Shown in pieces: positions 1 through 7,182 of a stretch of DNA of 8,118 bases; position 1 is the stretch's first letter; the number at the start of each line of letters is the position of its first letter. Below the pieces are notes generated by a model that did no database searches, had not been told where the DNA came from, and worked only from the letters and a program-made list of their open reading frames with translations. The translations under genes and the position numbers were made by a program. The stretch comes from Bacillota bacterium. GTDB lineage: Bacteria; Bacillota; Dethiobacteria; Dethiobacterales; Dethiobacteraceae. The stretch is from NCBI GenBank assembly GCA_018725345.1, contig QLUI01000069.1, positions 1 through 8,118 of the forward strand, given 5' to 3'.

Positions 1-70
1 GGAGAATAAGGGTGGTACCGCGGAAGAAATCCTTTCGCCCCTTACCTCAAGAGGGGTGAAGGGATTTTTT
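1..70 (+). promoter_or_regulatory. T-box riboswitch, 3' part (antiterminator/terminator switch)
   Basis: The conserved T-box sequence AGGGTGGTACCGCG is at 9-22. The antiterminator can be drawn directly: 8-12 (AAGGG) pairs with 39-43 (CCCTT) and 20-22 (GCG) pairs with 36-38 (CGC), leaving the classic seven-base bulge TGGTACC (13-19). In this family the TGGN of the bulge pairs with the NCCA end of an uncharged tRNA. Here N is T (position 16), which calls for an A discriminator base and fits leucine, isoleucine or valine tRNAs. The 3' half of the antiterminator is also part of the terminator stem, so the two folds exclude each other. The leader's Stem I with the specifier codon is upstream of the window, so the amino acid sensed cannot be read here. 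The downstream genes imply Leu, Ile or Val. Confidence 0.95.
27..70 (+). terminator. Intrinsic terminator of the T-box leader
   Basis: Bases 27-43 pair with 51-67 in a 17-base-pair stem (three G-U pairs, no mismatch) around the loop ACCTCAA (44-50). A run of six T follows at 65-70, partly inside the stem. This is a strong Rho-independent hairpin about 55 bases before the first start codon. It should stop transcription when the cognate tRNA is charged and yield to the antiterminator when it is not. Confidence 0.92.
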
Positions 71-109
71 ATATCTATCATAGTCAGGAAGTATATATAA
101 AACTACACC

Positions 110-117
110 GGAGGAGG
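110..117 (+). promoter_or_regulatory. Ribosome binding site of ilvE
   Basis: GGAGGAGG lies 7 bases before a GTG codon at 125. It fixes GTG 125 as the start; the TTG at 120 and the GTG at 123 are out of frame. It lies beyond the T-box terminator, so it is not sequestered by that hairpin. Confidence 0.85.
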
Positions 118-124
118 CGTTGGT

Positions 125-1003
125 GTGATTAAAATTATTTACCTAAACGGTAAGTATGTGCAGGAAGAAGACGCGAAAATTTCAGTCTTTGATCATGGGT
201 TTCTCTATGGTGACGGAGTTTTTGAGGGGATTCGCGCTTATGGGGGTAAAGTGTTTAAACTGGACGAGCATCTGATTCGTCTTTATGAGTCGGCCAAATC
301 TATTTTGCTCGATGTGCCCGAAAGCTATCAGGAGATCAAGGAGTCGGTGCTTGAGACGATTAGGCAAAATAGATTGATAGATGCCTACATCCGCATTGTG
401 GTCTCCCGCGGCACAGGCGATCTAGGGCTTGACCCCCGCAAATGTAGTAAGGCTACCACCGTAATTATAGCTAGTTCCATCATCCTTTTTTCGGCAGAGC
501 TTTATGAAAAAGGGCTGCAAGTTATTACGGTGGCAACTCGGCGTAATGTTCCGGATGCCTTCGATCCGCAAATTAAATCGTTGAATTATTTAAATAACAT
601 CTTGGTCAAAATTGAGGCAAATAGAGCAGGTGTTTTGGAAGCAATTATGCTGAACGCGCAGGGTTATGTGGCGGAGGGAACGGCAGATAACATCTTTATT
701 TTGAGGAAAGGCAAACTTATTACTCCTCCGGCTTATGTGGGAGCGCTCTGCGGAATTACTCGCCAGGTCATTATCGACCTGGCGCTGGAAGCAGGGATTC
801 CGCTGGAAGAGAGGCCGTTTACTCGTCATGAGCTTTATGTGGCAGAAGAATGTTTTATGACAGGAACAGCAGCAGAGGTGATTCCGGTTATTGAAGTGGA
901 CGGCCGCCAAATCGGTAGCGGTACGCCTGGTTCAGTTACCCGCCAATTGGTTGTCAGCTTCCGTGCGCTGACAGGAAAAGAGGGAGAGCCCATTTATCCT
1001 TAA
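125..1003 (+). CDS. ilvE: Branched-chain amino acid aminotransferase
   Basis: A PLP enzyme of fold type IV (class IV aminotransferases) that swaps the amino group between glutamate and the 2-keto acids of valine, leucine and isoleucine. It is cytoplasmic and performs the last step of all three pathways. The 292-residue length suits the short bacterial/archaeal form. Visible landmarks are the N-terminal VFDHGFLYGDGVFEGIRAY (21-39), the PLP lysine expected at K151 in IKSLNYLNN, the E184-G-T-A-D-N189-IF phosphate-side motif and GTAAEV near 247. The start is GTG with a strong ribosome site. It is the first gene after the T-box and 29 bases before ilvD. D-amino-acid aminotransferase and aminodeoxychorismate lyase share the fold, but the sequence style and operon favour IlvE strongly. 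Confidence 0.96.
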   Translation: MIKIIYLNGKYVQEEDAKISVFDHGFLYGDGVFEGIRAYGGKVFKLDEHLIRLYESAKSILLDVPESYQEIKESVLETIRQNRLIDAYIRIVVSRGTGDLGLDPRKCSKATTVIIASSIILFSAELYEKGLQVITVATRRNVPDAFDPQIKSLNYLNNILVKIEANRAGVLEAIMLNAQGYVAEGTADNIFILRKGKLITPPAYVGALCGITRQVIIDLALEAGIPLEERPFTRHELYVAEECFMTGTAAEVIPVIEVDGRQIGSGTPGSVTRQLVVSFRALTGKEGEPIYP

Positions 1004-1032
1004 AAACTGCTGTTTATAAAGGAGGGAAAATC

Positions 1033-2706
1033 ATGAATAGTGAGAAAATGACTAAAGGATTAGAGCGCGCCCCGCATCGTTCTTTGTTTAAATCCATGGG
1101 TTGGTTGGAAGAAGAAATGAATCGTCCGCTTATTGGGGTCATAAATTCCGCCAACGATTTTGCTCCCGGTCATAAACACTTGCACCAGATTGCTGCTGCG
1201 GTAAAAGAGGGTGTGCGTATGGCGGGAGGAACGCCACTCGAGTTTTTTACTATTGCTGTCTGCGATGGTTTGTCAATGAACCATGTGGGGATGCACTATT
1301 CTCTGCCAAGCCGGGAAATAATTACCGATTCAATAGAAGTGATGGTGATGGCTCACCCGATGGATGGCTTAGTGTTTATCCCCAACTGTGATAAAATTGT
1401 TCCGGCGATGTTAATGGCGGCAGCGCGCTTGAATTTACCGTCGGTTTTTGTTAGTGGCGGGCCGATGATGGCTGGACGTTTTCAGGGAAAAGCTGTTGAT
1501 TTAAGCAATGTTTTTGAGGCGGTAGGCAAGGTTAGGGCGGGTTTTATGTCCGAGGCGGAATTGGCCGAACTAGAAGAATGCGCCTGTCCCGGTTGCGGTT
1601 CCTGCGCCGGGATGTTTACCGCCAATTCTATGAACTGCATCACCGAAGCGTTAGGCATGGGTTTGCCCGGAAATGGCACTTTGTCTGCTGTTTCCGCAGA
1701 CAGGATACGGCTGGCTAAAAAAGCAGGTATCCAGGTGCTCGAGGCTGTAAAAAACAGACTGATTCCCTCTGATATAATGACCATGGCAGCGTTTGAAAAC
1801 GCTTTAGCTATGGATATGGCACTGGGCTGCTCTACAAATACAATTATCCATTTACCGGCTATCGCTAACGAAGCTGGGTTGGTGCTTGATTTGCATCGGG
1901 TAGACGCTGTTAGCGCCAAGACTCCGCAACTAGCTAAACTATCTCCGGCTGGAGAAAGCCATATTGAGGATTTGGCTGCTGCCGGCGGCGTTCAGGCAGT
2001 ACTGAAACGGCTGGCAGAGCGCGGATTAATTAAAGAAGACTGCTTGACAGTGAGTGGGAAAACCGTGGGGCAACAGCTTCATGAGGCCGCAATTCTTGAT
2101 GATGAAGTAATCCGTCCTTTTGAAAGAGCATACTTGAAAAGCGGCGGGATTGCTGTACTGCGCGGCAACTTAGCTCCGGACGGGGCGGTGGTAAAGCAGG
2201 GAGCGGTGGCGCCGGAGATGATGCAGAAGTCCGGGCCTGCCCGGGTGTTTCACAGCGAAGAGGAGGCCGTTGAGGCTATTTTGGACGGGAAAATCTATCC
2301 CGGCGATGTTATTGTGATTAGGTATGAAGGGCCAAAAGGAGGACCTGGTATGCGCGAAATGCTGGCGCCCACTTCCGCAATAGCTGGTATGGGGCTAGAC
2401 AGAGAAGTAGCTCTAATTACAGACGGTCGTTTTTCAGGGGCAACCAGAGGCGCAGCCATCGGTCATATTTCTCCTGAGGCTATGGAGAGAGGGCCTCTCG
2501 CCGCAGTTCGTGAAGGTGATTTGATTATAATTGACATCCCCAACCGGAAACTAGAGCTAGATATTAATTCTGAGGAATTGAGCAGGCGCTTAGCAGAACT
2601 GGAACTGCCCCAGCCAAAAATCAACAAGGGCTACTTGGCGCGCTATATCCGTCAAGTAACATCAGCCAGTACCGGAGCTGTCTTTAAAAAGGTGGGAAGC
2701 GAGTGA
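1033..2706 (+). CDS. ilvD: Dihydroxy-acid dehydratase
   Basis: Removes water from 2,3-dihydroxy-isovalerate and 2,3-dihydroxy-3-methylvalerate to give the 2-keto acids, using an iron-sulfur cluster and Mg2+. The protein has 557 residues, the usual size for the IlvD/Edd family. Visible motifs are VCDG (D78, expected Mg ligand), NCDK (C119, D120, K121), the cysteine-rich CACPGCGSC (183-191) followed by AGMFTANSMNCITEALG, and TDGRFSG (463-469) with S468 in the position of the catalytic base. At the site where plant and cyanobacterial [2Fe-2S] enzymes carry an extra cysteine (PCN type), this protein reads APGHKHL, as in the E. coli/Bacillus type. An oxygen-sensitive [4Fe-4S] cluster is therefore likely (inference). 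ATG 1033 follows AAAGGAGGG at 1018-1026. The stop overlaps the ilvB start by 4 bases. Confidence 0.97.
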   Translation: MNSEKMTKGLERAPHRSLFKSMGWLEEEMNRPLIGVINSANDFAPGHKHLHQIAAAVKEGVRMAGGTPLEFFTIAVCDGLSMNHVGMHYSLPSREIITDSIEVMVMAHPMDGLVFIPNCDKIVPAMLMAAARLNLPSVFVSGGPMMAGRFQGKAVDLSNVFEAVGKVRAGFMSEAELAELEECACPGCGSCAGMFTANSMNCITEALGMGLPGNGTLSAVSADRIRLAKKAGIQVLEAVKNRLIPSDIMTMAAFENALAMDMALGCSTNTIIHLPAIANEAGLVLDLHRVDAVSAKTPQLAKLSPAGESHIEDLAAAGGVQAVLKRLAERGLIKEDCLTVSGKTVGQQLHEAAILDDEVIRPFERAYLKSGGIAVLRGNLAPDGAVVKQGAVAPEMMQKSGPARVFHSEEEAVEAILDGKIYPGDVIVIRYEGPKGGPGMREMLAPTSAIAGMGLDREVALITDGRFSGATRGAAIGHISPEAMERGPLAAVREGDLIIIDIPNRKLELDINSEELSRRLAELELPQPKINKGYLARYIRQVTSASTGAVFKKVGSE

Positions 2707-4382
2707 GAATGCCAGGAGCGCAAATGGTGATTGAAGCACTGAAAAAAGAAAATGTGGATCTGATTTTCGGCTATCCCGGAGGGGCAGTGCTAAATTTATA
2801 CGACCAGCTGTACGATGCGGATATCCGCCATATTATGACTCGTCATGAACAGGCTGCCGTTCATGCTGCCGACGGTTATGCCCGAGTCACAGGCCGTCCC
2901 GGAGTAGTCTTTGCCACGTCCGGCCCCGGCGCCACCAACCTGGTGACAGGGATTGCCACCGCCTATATGGATTCTGTCCCGCTGGTGCTCATAACCGGAC
3001 AAGTGTCCTCGCCGTTGATTGGTACAGACGCCTTCCAGGAGGCGGATATTTGTGGCATTACCTTACCGATTACGAAGCATAATTATCTTGTCACCGACAT
3101 TGCTGACTTGCCACGGATTATTAAGGAAGCGTTTTACTTGGCTGCGAGTGGCCGTTGCGGCCCGGTGCTTATCGACTTGCCGAAAGATATTCAGCAGGCT
3201 GAAGGGGAATTTCGCTACCCAAAAAATGTGCAGATTCCCGGGTATAACCCTACTTATGACGGTCACCTTGGGCAAATTAATCGCGCAGTCAAGGCTCTGG
3301 CTCGGGCAAAAAAACCGGTTCTTTATGTGGGCGGTGGAGTGGTAAGTTCCGGAGCGCATGAGTTGCTGCTGGAGTTGGCGGAACGGACAGAGACGCCTGT
3401 GACAACAACATTGATGGGGCTCTCTGCTTTTCCCGGCTGCCATCCACTGTCACTGGGAATGCTGGGAATGCACGGTACGTATTGGGCCAACATCGCCGTA
3501 AATGAAGCCGATTTGCTTATAGCTATTGGCGCTCGCTTTGATGACCGGGTCACCGGTAAGATAAATCACTTTGCCCAGGGAGCAAATATTATTCATATAG
3601 ATATTGACCCCGCGGAAATTGGCAAAAATATCCGGGCAGATGTTCCTATTGTAGGCGATGCGAAACGTGTCCTTATTGAATTACTTAAAAAAACGGATTC
3701 AAAACAACATCCGGATTGGCTGGCTCGCATTGAGGAGCTGAAAAACTGTGTGCCTCTGGATTACTGCCAGGAGCCTGAAGGAGAGTTACTGCCCCAGTTT
3801 GTGATAGAATCTATTTATAGAGAGACAAAGGGTGAGGCGGTAATAACTACAGAAGTGGGCCAACATCAGATGTGGACAGCCCAGTATTACAAATTTAAAA
3901 ACGTGCGCTCTCTGGCGTCGTCCGGCGGCTTAGGGACGATGGGTTACGGTTTTCCGGCTTCTTTGGGCGCCCAACTTGGCCGACCGGAGGAAACAGTTTT
4001 TTGCATTGCGGGCGACGGCAGTTTTCAAATGAACTCTCAGGAGCTGGCTACAGCTGTGAACTATAACATTCCAGTGAAAGTGGCAATTATTAATAACCAA
4101 TATTTAGGGATGGTCCGTCAGTGGCAACAAATCTTCTTTCGTCGTCGTTATTCATCGGTGGCTCTGGAGAACGGGCCGGATTTTGTTAAGCTGGCTGAGG
4201 CCTACGGTGCCGTCGGATTGAGGGCGGAAAAGGCGGCGGAAGTTGCGGTGGTGCTTCGCCAGGCGATGGCGACCCCCGGACCTGTTGTGATAGATTTCCG
4301 TGTGCGGGCAGAAGAAAATGTGTTTCCCATGGTGCCGCCAAACTGCCCAACATGTGAAATGATTTGGAGTGATGAGGAATGA
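2703..4382 (+). CDS. ilvB: Acetohydroxyacid synthase, catalytic (large) subunit
   Basis: Thiamine-diphosphate enzyme that joins pyruvate to pyruvate or 2-ketobutyrate, the first common step to valine/leucine and isoleucine. The 559 residues show the standard three domains. The N-terminal ThDP domain has FGYPGGA (22-28) and the catalytic glutamate E49 in RHEQAAVHAADGYAR. The middle FAD domain has GARFDDRVTG (276-285), which marks an anabolic enzyme rather than catabolic acetolactate synthase. The C-terminal domain has GDGS (437-440) through INNQYLGMVRQWQ with N464/N465, and W474 at the position linked to 2-ketobutyrate preference. The start is GTG 2703, overlapping the ilvD stop as GTGA, with AAGGTGGGA just upstream; ATG 2709 is an in-frame alternative. 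The last residues, VPPNCPTCEMIW, carry a Cys-x-x-Cys that I do not recall as usual for the family. Confidence 0.97.
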   Translation: MRMPGAQMVIEALKKENVDLIFGYPGGAVLNLYDQLYDADIRHIMTRHEQAAVHAADGYARVTGRPGVVFATSGPGATNLVTGIATAYMDSVPLVLITGQVSSPLIGTDAFQEADICGITLPITKHNYLVTDIADLPRIIKEAFYLAASGRCGPVLIDLPKDIQQAEGEFRYPKNVQIPGYNPTYDGHLGQINRAVKALARAKKPVLYVGGGVVSSGAHELLLELAERTETPVTTTLMGLSAFPGCHPLSLGMLGMHGTYWANIAVNEADLLIAIGARFDDRVTGKINHFAQGANIIHIDIDPAEIGKNIRADVPIVGDAKRVLIELLKKTDSKQHPDWLARIEELKNCVPLDYCQEPEGELLPQFVIESIYRETKGEAVITTEVGQHQMWTAQYYKFKNVRSLASSGGLGTMGYGFPASLGAQLGRPEETVFCIAGDGSFQMNSQELATAVNYNIPVKVAIINNQYLGMVRQWQQIFFRRRYSSVALENGPDFVKLAEAYGAVGLRAEKAAEVAVVLRQAMATPGPVVIDFRVRAEENVFPMVPPNCPTCEMIWSDEE

Positions 4383-4903
4383 AATATATCCTGGCTATCC
4401 TGGTTGAGAATAAGCCCGGGGTGCTAGTGCGTGTCGCAGGTCTTTTTGCCCGGCGTGGCTTCAATATTGAAAGCTTGGCTGTCGGCAAAACGGTGGACCC
4501 TACCGTCTCACGTATGACAATCGAGGTGAAAGCAGACGAAAAAACTTTGGAGCAGGTAGTAAAGCAACTAAATAAATTGATCAATATTCTGAGAATCTCA
4601 AATTTGACCCATGAACCTTCGGTTAACCGTGAGTTGGTTATGATTAAAGTTAATGCTAATCCCGCAAATCGCGCGGAAATTCAACAAATTGTGGAAACTT
4701 TTCGAGCAAAAATAGTTGATGTTTCCCTCCAGTCAGTAATTATTGAGATTACCGGCAATGAGGAAAAGTTGGAAGCGATTCTGCTTCTGCTGTCACACTA
4801 TGGCATCCTTGAAACGGTTCGAACAGGAAAAATCGCACTTTTACGAGGTAGTAAAGTTACTAAAAATGGGGGAGTAAAAGAAAATGGCAAAGATGTATTA
4901 TGA
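4379..4903 (+). CDS. ilvN: Acetohydroxyacid synthase, regulatory (small) subunit
   Basis: Binds IlvB, raises its activity and confers end-product inhibition. The 174 residues show an N-terminal ACT domain (about 1-75: YILAILVENKPGVLVRVAGL, then FNIESLAVG) and a C-terminal small-subunit domain (about 83-157). N11, G14 and N29 align without gaps with the E. coli IlvH residues whose mutation relieves valine inhibition, so valine feedback is likely (inference). ATG 4379 overlaps the ilvB stop as ATGA, with GGAG at 4366-4369. The protein runs about 15 residues past the usual RG-K end, into a lysine/asparagine/glycine-rich tail encoded over the ilvC ribosome site and first codons. The symbol ilvH would be equally acceptable. 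Confidence 0.96.
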   Translation: MKYILAILVENKPGVLVRVAGLFARRGFNIESLAVGKTVDPTVSRMTIEVKADEKTLEQVVKQLNKLINILRISNLTHEPSVNRELVMIKVNANPANRAEIQQIVETFRAKIVDVSLQSVIIEITGNEEKLEAILLLLSHYGILETVRTGKIALLRGSKVTKNGGVKENGKDVL

Positions 4904-5888
4904 TAAAGACGCAGACATTGAGTTACTAAAGGGGCGCACGGTAGCAGTGATGGGATACGGCAGCCAAGGACATGCCCAGGCACAGAACCTCAAAGAAGCC
5001 GGAATTGATGTAGTGGTAGGTCTGCGGGAAGACAGCAGTCGCCGCTCCCAAGCTCTGGCTGTAGGGCTTAAAGTTATGACGGTGGCAGAGGCTGCCAAGG
5101 CCTCGAGTGTAATTCAGATTTTATTGCCGGACGAGGTCCAGCGGGCGGTGTATGAAGCTGAGATTAAGCCATTCTTACAGGCAGGAGATGCTCTCGTTTT
5201 TTCCCACGGTTTTAATATTCATTTTCAGCAGATTGTGCCGCCAGTCAATGTGGACGTGTTTATGGTGGCGCCAAAAAGTCCGGGACATTTGGTGCGCCGT
5301 ACATACACGGAAGGGGCAGGCGTGCCGGGATTGTTGGCGATTTATCAAGACTATAGCGGCAATGCCCGGGAGTTGGGTCTGGCTTATGCCAAAGGTATCG
5401 GCTGTACCCGTGCCGGCGTGATCGAAACAACCTTTAAGGAAGAAACGGAGACAGATCTTTTTGGTGAACAGGCGGTACTTTGTGGCGGCGCTGCGGAATT
5501 GATTAAAGCCGGGTTCGACACGCTGGTGGAAGCAGGTTATCAGCCTGAAATCGCTTATTTTGAATGTTTACATGAGCTTAAGCTGATTGTGGACCTTATT
5601 TATCAGGGCGGACTGTCCTATATGCGCTATTCGGTGTCTGACACAGCACAATACGGCGACTTCGTTTCCGGCAAACGGATTGTGAACGAGGATACTCGTC
5701 AGGAGATGAGAAAAATCTTGGCAGAAATTCAAAATGGCCAGTTCGCCCGCAATTGGATTCTAGAAAATCAAGCACACAGACCATTTTTTAAAGCAATAGA
5801 CCGGCTTGAAAAAGAGCACAAAATTGAAGAAGTAGGAAAAGAACTGCGGCGAATGATGACTTGGATTGACGCAAAGGAAGATTTTTAG
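4884..5888 (+). CDS. ilvC: Ketol-acid reductoisomerase, class I
   Basis: Isomerises and reduces acetolactate or acetohydroxybutyrate to the dihydroxy acids, using Mg2+ and NAD(P)H. The 334 residues fit the short class I form. An N-terminal Rossmann domain has GYGSQGHAQAQNL (24-36); a C-terminal helical domain follows. Expected catalytic and metal residues are all present: H108 (SHGF), K131 (APKSPGH), D191 and E195 (DLFGE), E227 and E231, and S252 (YSVSD). The cofactor loop after the second strand reads GLREDSSRRS (46-55) with acidic E49 and D50, so NADPH versus NADH use is uncertain. ATG 4884 follows GGGGGAG at 4868-4874. The gene overlaps ilvN by 20 bases. ATG 4893 is a weaker in-frame alternative. 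Confidence 0.97.
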   Translation: MAKMYYDKDADIELLKGRTVAVMGYGSQGHAQAQNLKEAGIDVVVGLREDSSRRSQALAVGLKVMTVAEAAKASSVIQILLPDEVQRAVYEAEIKPFLQAGDALVFSHGFNIHFQQIVPPVNVDVFMVAPKSPGHLVRRTYTEGAGVPGLLAIYQDYSGNARELGLAYAKGIGCTRAGVIETTFKEETETDLFGEQAVLCGGAAELIKAGFDTLVEAGYQPEIAYFECLHELKLIVDLIYQGGLSYMRYSVSDTAQYGDFVSGKRIVNEDTRQEMRKILAEIQNGQFARNWILENQAHRPFFKAIDRLEKEHKIEEVGKELRRMMTWIDAKEDF

Positions 5889-5905
5889 GAAAATATATTG
5901 GTGAA

Positions 5906-5912
5906 GGCGGAG
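5906..5912 (+). promoter_or_regulatory. Likely ribosome binding site of leuC
   Basis: GGCGGAG sits 6 bases before GTG 5919 and supports a start giving MGMTIAEKIL, the usual LeuC N-terminus. A competing, shorter AGGA at 5887-5890 would serve TTG 5898 or GTG 5901 and add seven or six residues. The choice is not certain. Confidence 0.5.
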
Positions 5913-5918
5913 AAAACT

Positions 5919-7181
5919 GTGGGAATGACCATTGCAGAAAAAATTTTGGCTCGGCATGCAGGCAAGGATATCGTCCGCCCGGGAGAACTAATTACCGCTC
6001 GCATAGATATGGTGCTGGGAAACGATATTACCTCTCCCTTGGCAATCAACGAATTCAAAAAAATAGGGATAAACCGTGTATTTGACAAAGACCGCATCGC
6101 TTTGGTGCCAGACCACTTTACTCCTAACAAAGATATAAAGTCGGCCGAACAGAGCAAGCTACTGCGAGAATTTGCACGGGAACACGATATTACCTATTAT
6201 TATGAAGTTGGTCGGATGGGGATTGAGCATGTACTATTACCAGAGGAAGGACTGGCTCTTCCCGGGGAAATTATTATAGGAGCAGACTCCCACACTTGTA
6301 CCTATGGTGCCTTAGGTGCCCTGAGTACGGGGGTGGGCAGTACAGATATGGCTGCGGCCATGGCTCTGGGAGAGGCTTGGTTTAAGGTTCCCTCCACGCT
6401 GAAGTTTATCTTTAATGGCAAGCTCAGGCCCTGGGTCAGCGGTAAAGATTTAATTCTTTACCTCATCGGTAAAATTGGGGTGGACGGGGCGCTCTATCGC
6501 TCCATGGAGTTTTGGGGTGAGATTGTCAGCTCCCTCTCGATGGACAGCCGCCTAGCCATGTGCAATATGGCCATTGAGGCTGGAGCGAAATGCGGGATAA
6601 TTGAGCCGGATCAAATTACGCTGGACTATGTGACGCCGCGGGCCAAGCGCAGTTTTACGCCGGTCTATGTGGACAAAGATGCTGAATATGAAAAAGTTTA
6701 TACTTTCAACGGAGATGAGATCGAACCGCAGGTGGCGTTTCCCCATCTGCCAGAGAATACCAGGGGAATAAGTGAGGTGGGCGAGGTACGTCTTGATCAG
6801 GTGGTAATTGGCTCCTGCACCAACGGTCGCATGGAAGATCTGCGTATTGCCGCAGAAATATTGAGAGGCAAAAAAGTACACAGGGACGTGCGTCTGCTCA
6901 TTATCCCAGGCACACAAAACATTGTGCGTCAGGCAATGCAGGAGGGACTGTTCGAGATCTTTATTGCTGCTGAAGCAGTTGTTTCTACCCCAACCTGTGG
7001 ACCTTGCCTTGGTGGGCATATGGGTGTTTTAGCCAACGGAGAGCGTGCCCTGGCGACCACAAACCGCAATTTTGTAGGACGAATGGGCCATCCCGGCAGT
7101 GAAGTGTATCTTTCTAATCCTGCGATCGCTGCTGCAAGTGCTATAGCAGGCAAAATTTGTGCACCTGAGGAGGTGGCTTGA
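5919..7181 (+). CDS. leuC: 3-isopropylmalate dehydratase, large subunit (short type)
   Basis: With LeuD it converts 2-isopropylmalate to 3-isopropylmalate through dehydration and rehydration on a [4Fe-4S] cluster, the second step of the leucine branch. About 420 residues is shorter than the roughly 466 of E. coli LeuC and fits the archaeal/clostridial subfamily related to homoaconitase. Motifs, numbered from GTG 5919: GADSHTCTYGALGALSTGVGSTD (from about 121), the first cluster cysteine C300 in GSCTNGR, C360 and C363 in PTCGPCLGGHMGV, and the substrate-side NRNFVGRMGHPGSEVYLSNP. Four in-frame starts exist (TTG 5898, GTG 5901, GTG 5919, ATG 5925). I chose 5919 because of the upstream GGCGGAG and the family N-terminus. 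It lies 30 bases after ilvC and 1 base before leuD. Homoaconitase or citraconate hydratase cannot be fully excluded, but the operon favours LeuC. Confidence 0.93.
   Translation: MGMTIAEKILARHAGKDIVRPGELITARIDMVLGNDITSPLAINEFKKIGINRVFDKDRIALVPDHFTPNKDIKSAEQSKLLREFAREHDITYYYEVGRMGIEHVLLPEEGLALPGEIIIGADSHTCTYGALGALSTGVGSTDMAAAMALGEAWFKVPSTLKFIFNGKLRPWVSGKDLILYLIGKIGVDGALYRSMEFWGEIVSSLSMDSRLAMCNMAIEAGAKCGIIEPDQITLDYVTPRAKRSFTPVYVDKDAEYEKVYTFNGDEIEPQVAFPHLPENTRGISEVGEVRLDQVVIGSCTNGRMEDLRIAAEILRGKKVHRDVRLLIIPGTQNIVRQAMQEGLFEIFIAAEAVVSTPTCGPCLGGHMGVLANGERALATTNRNFVGRMGHPGSEVYLSNPAIAAASAIAGKICAPEEVA
7167..7173 (+). promoter_or_regulatory. Ribosome binding site deciding the leuD start
   Basis: GAGGAGG inside the end of leuC stands 9 bases before ATG 7183. 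This makes ATG 7183 (MQGYVWKFG) the start rather than the in-frame GTG at 7159, which would place the site inside the coding region. Confidence 0.85.
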
Positions 7182-7182
7182 A

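Noticed and set aside
71..109. Promoter between the T-box and ilvE (TATATATAA near 92-100)
   Set aside because: The stretch is AT-rich, but no -35 hexamer is seen at the right distance, and the T-box already implies transcription from upstream.
6552..7019. 155-codon - strand frame opposite leuC, and similar long antisense frames at 1482-1919, 3063-3443 and 4186-4584
   Set aside because: Each lies wholly or almost wholly within well-conserved genes read on the + strand, and their Cys/Ser/Arg/His-rich translations look like antisense shadows.
7159..7182. Upstream GTG start for leuD
   Set aside because: It would place the GAGGAGG ribosome site inside the gene and add residues absent from the family; ATG 7183 is well placed.
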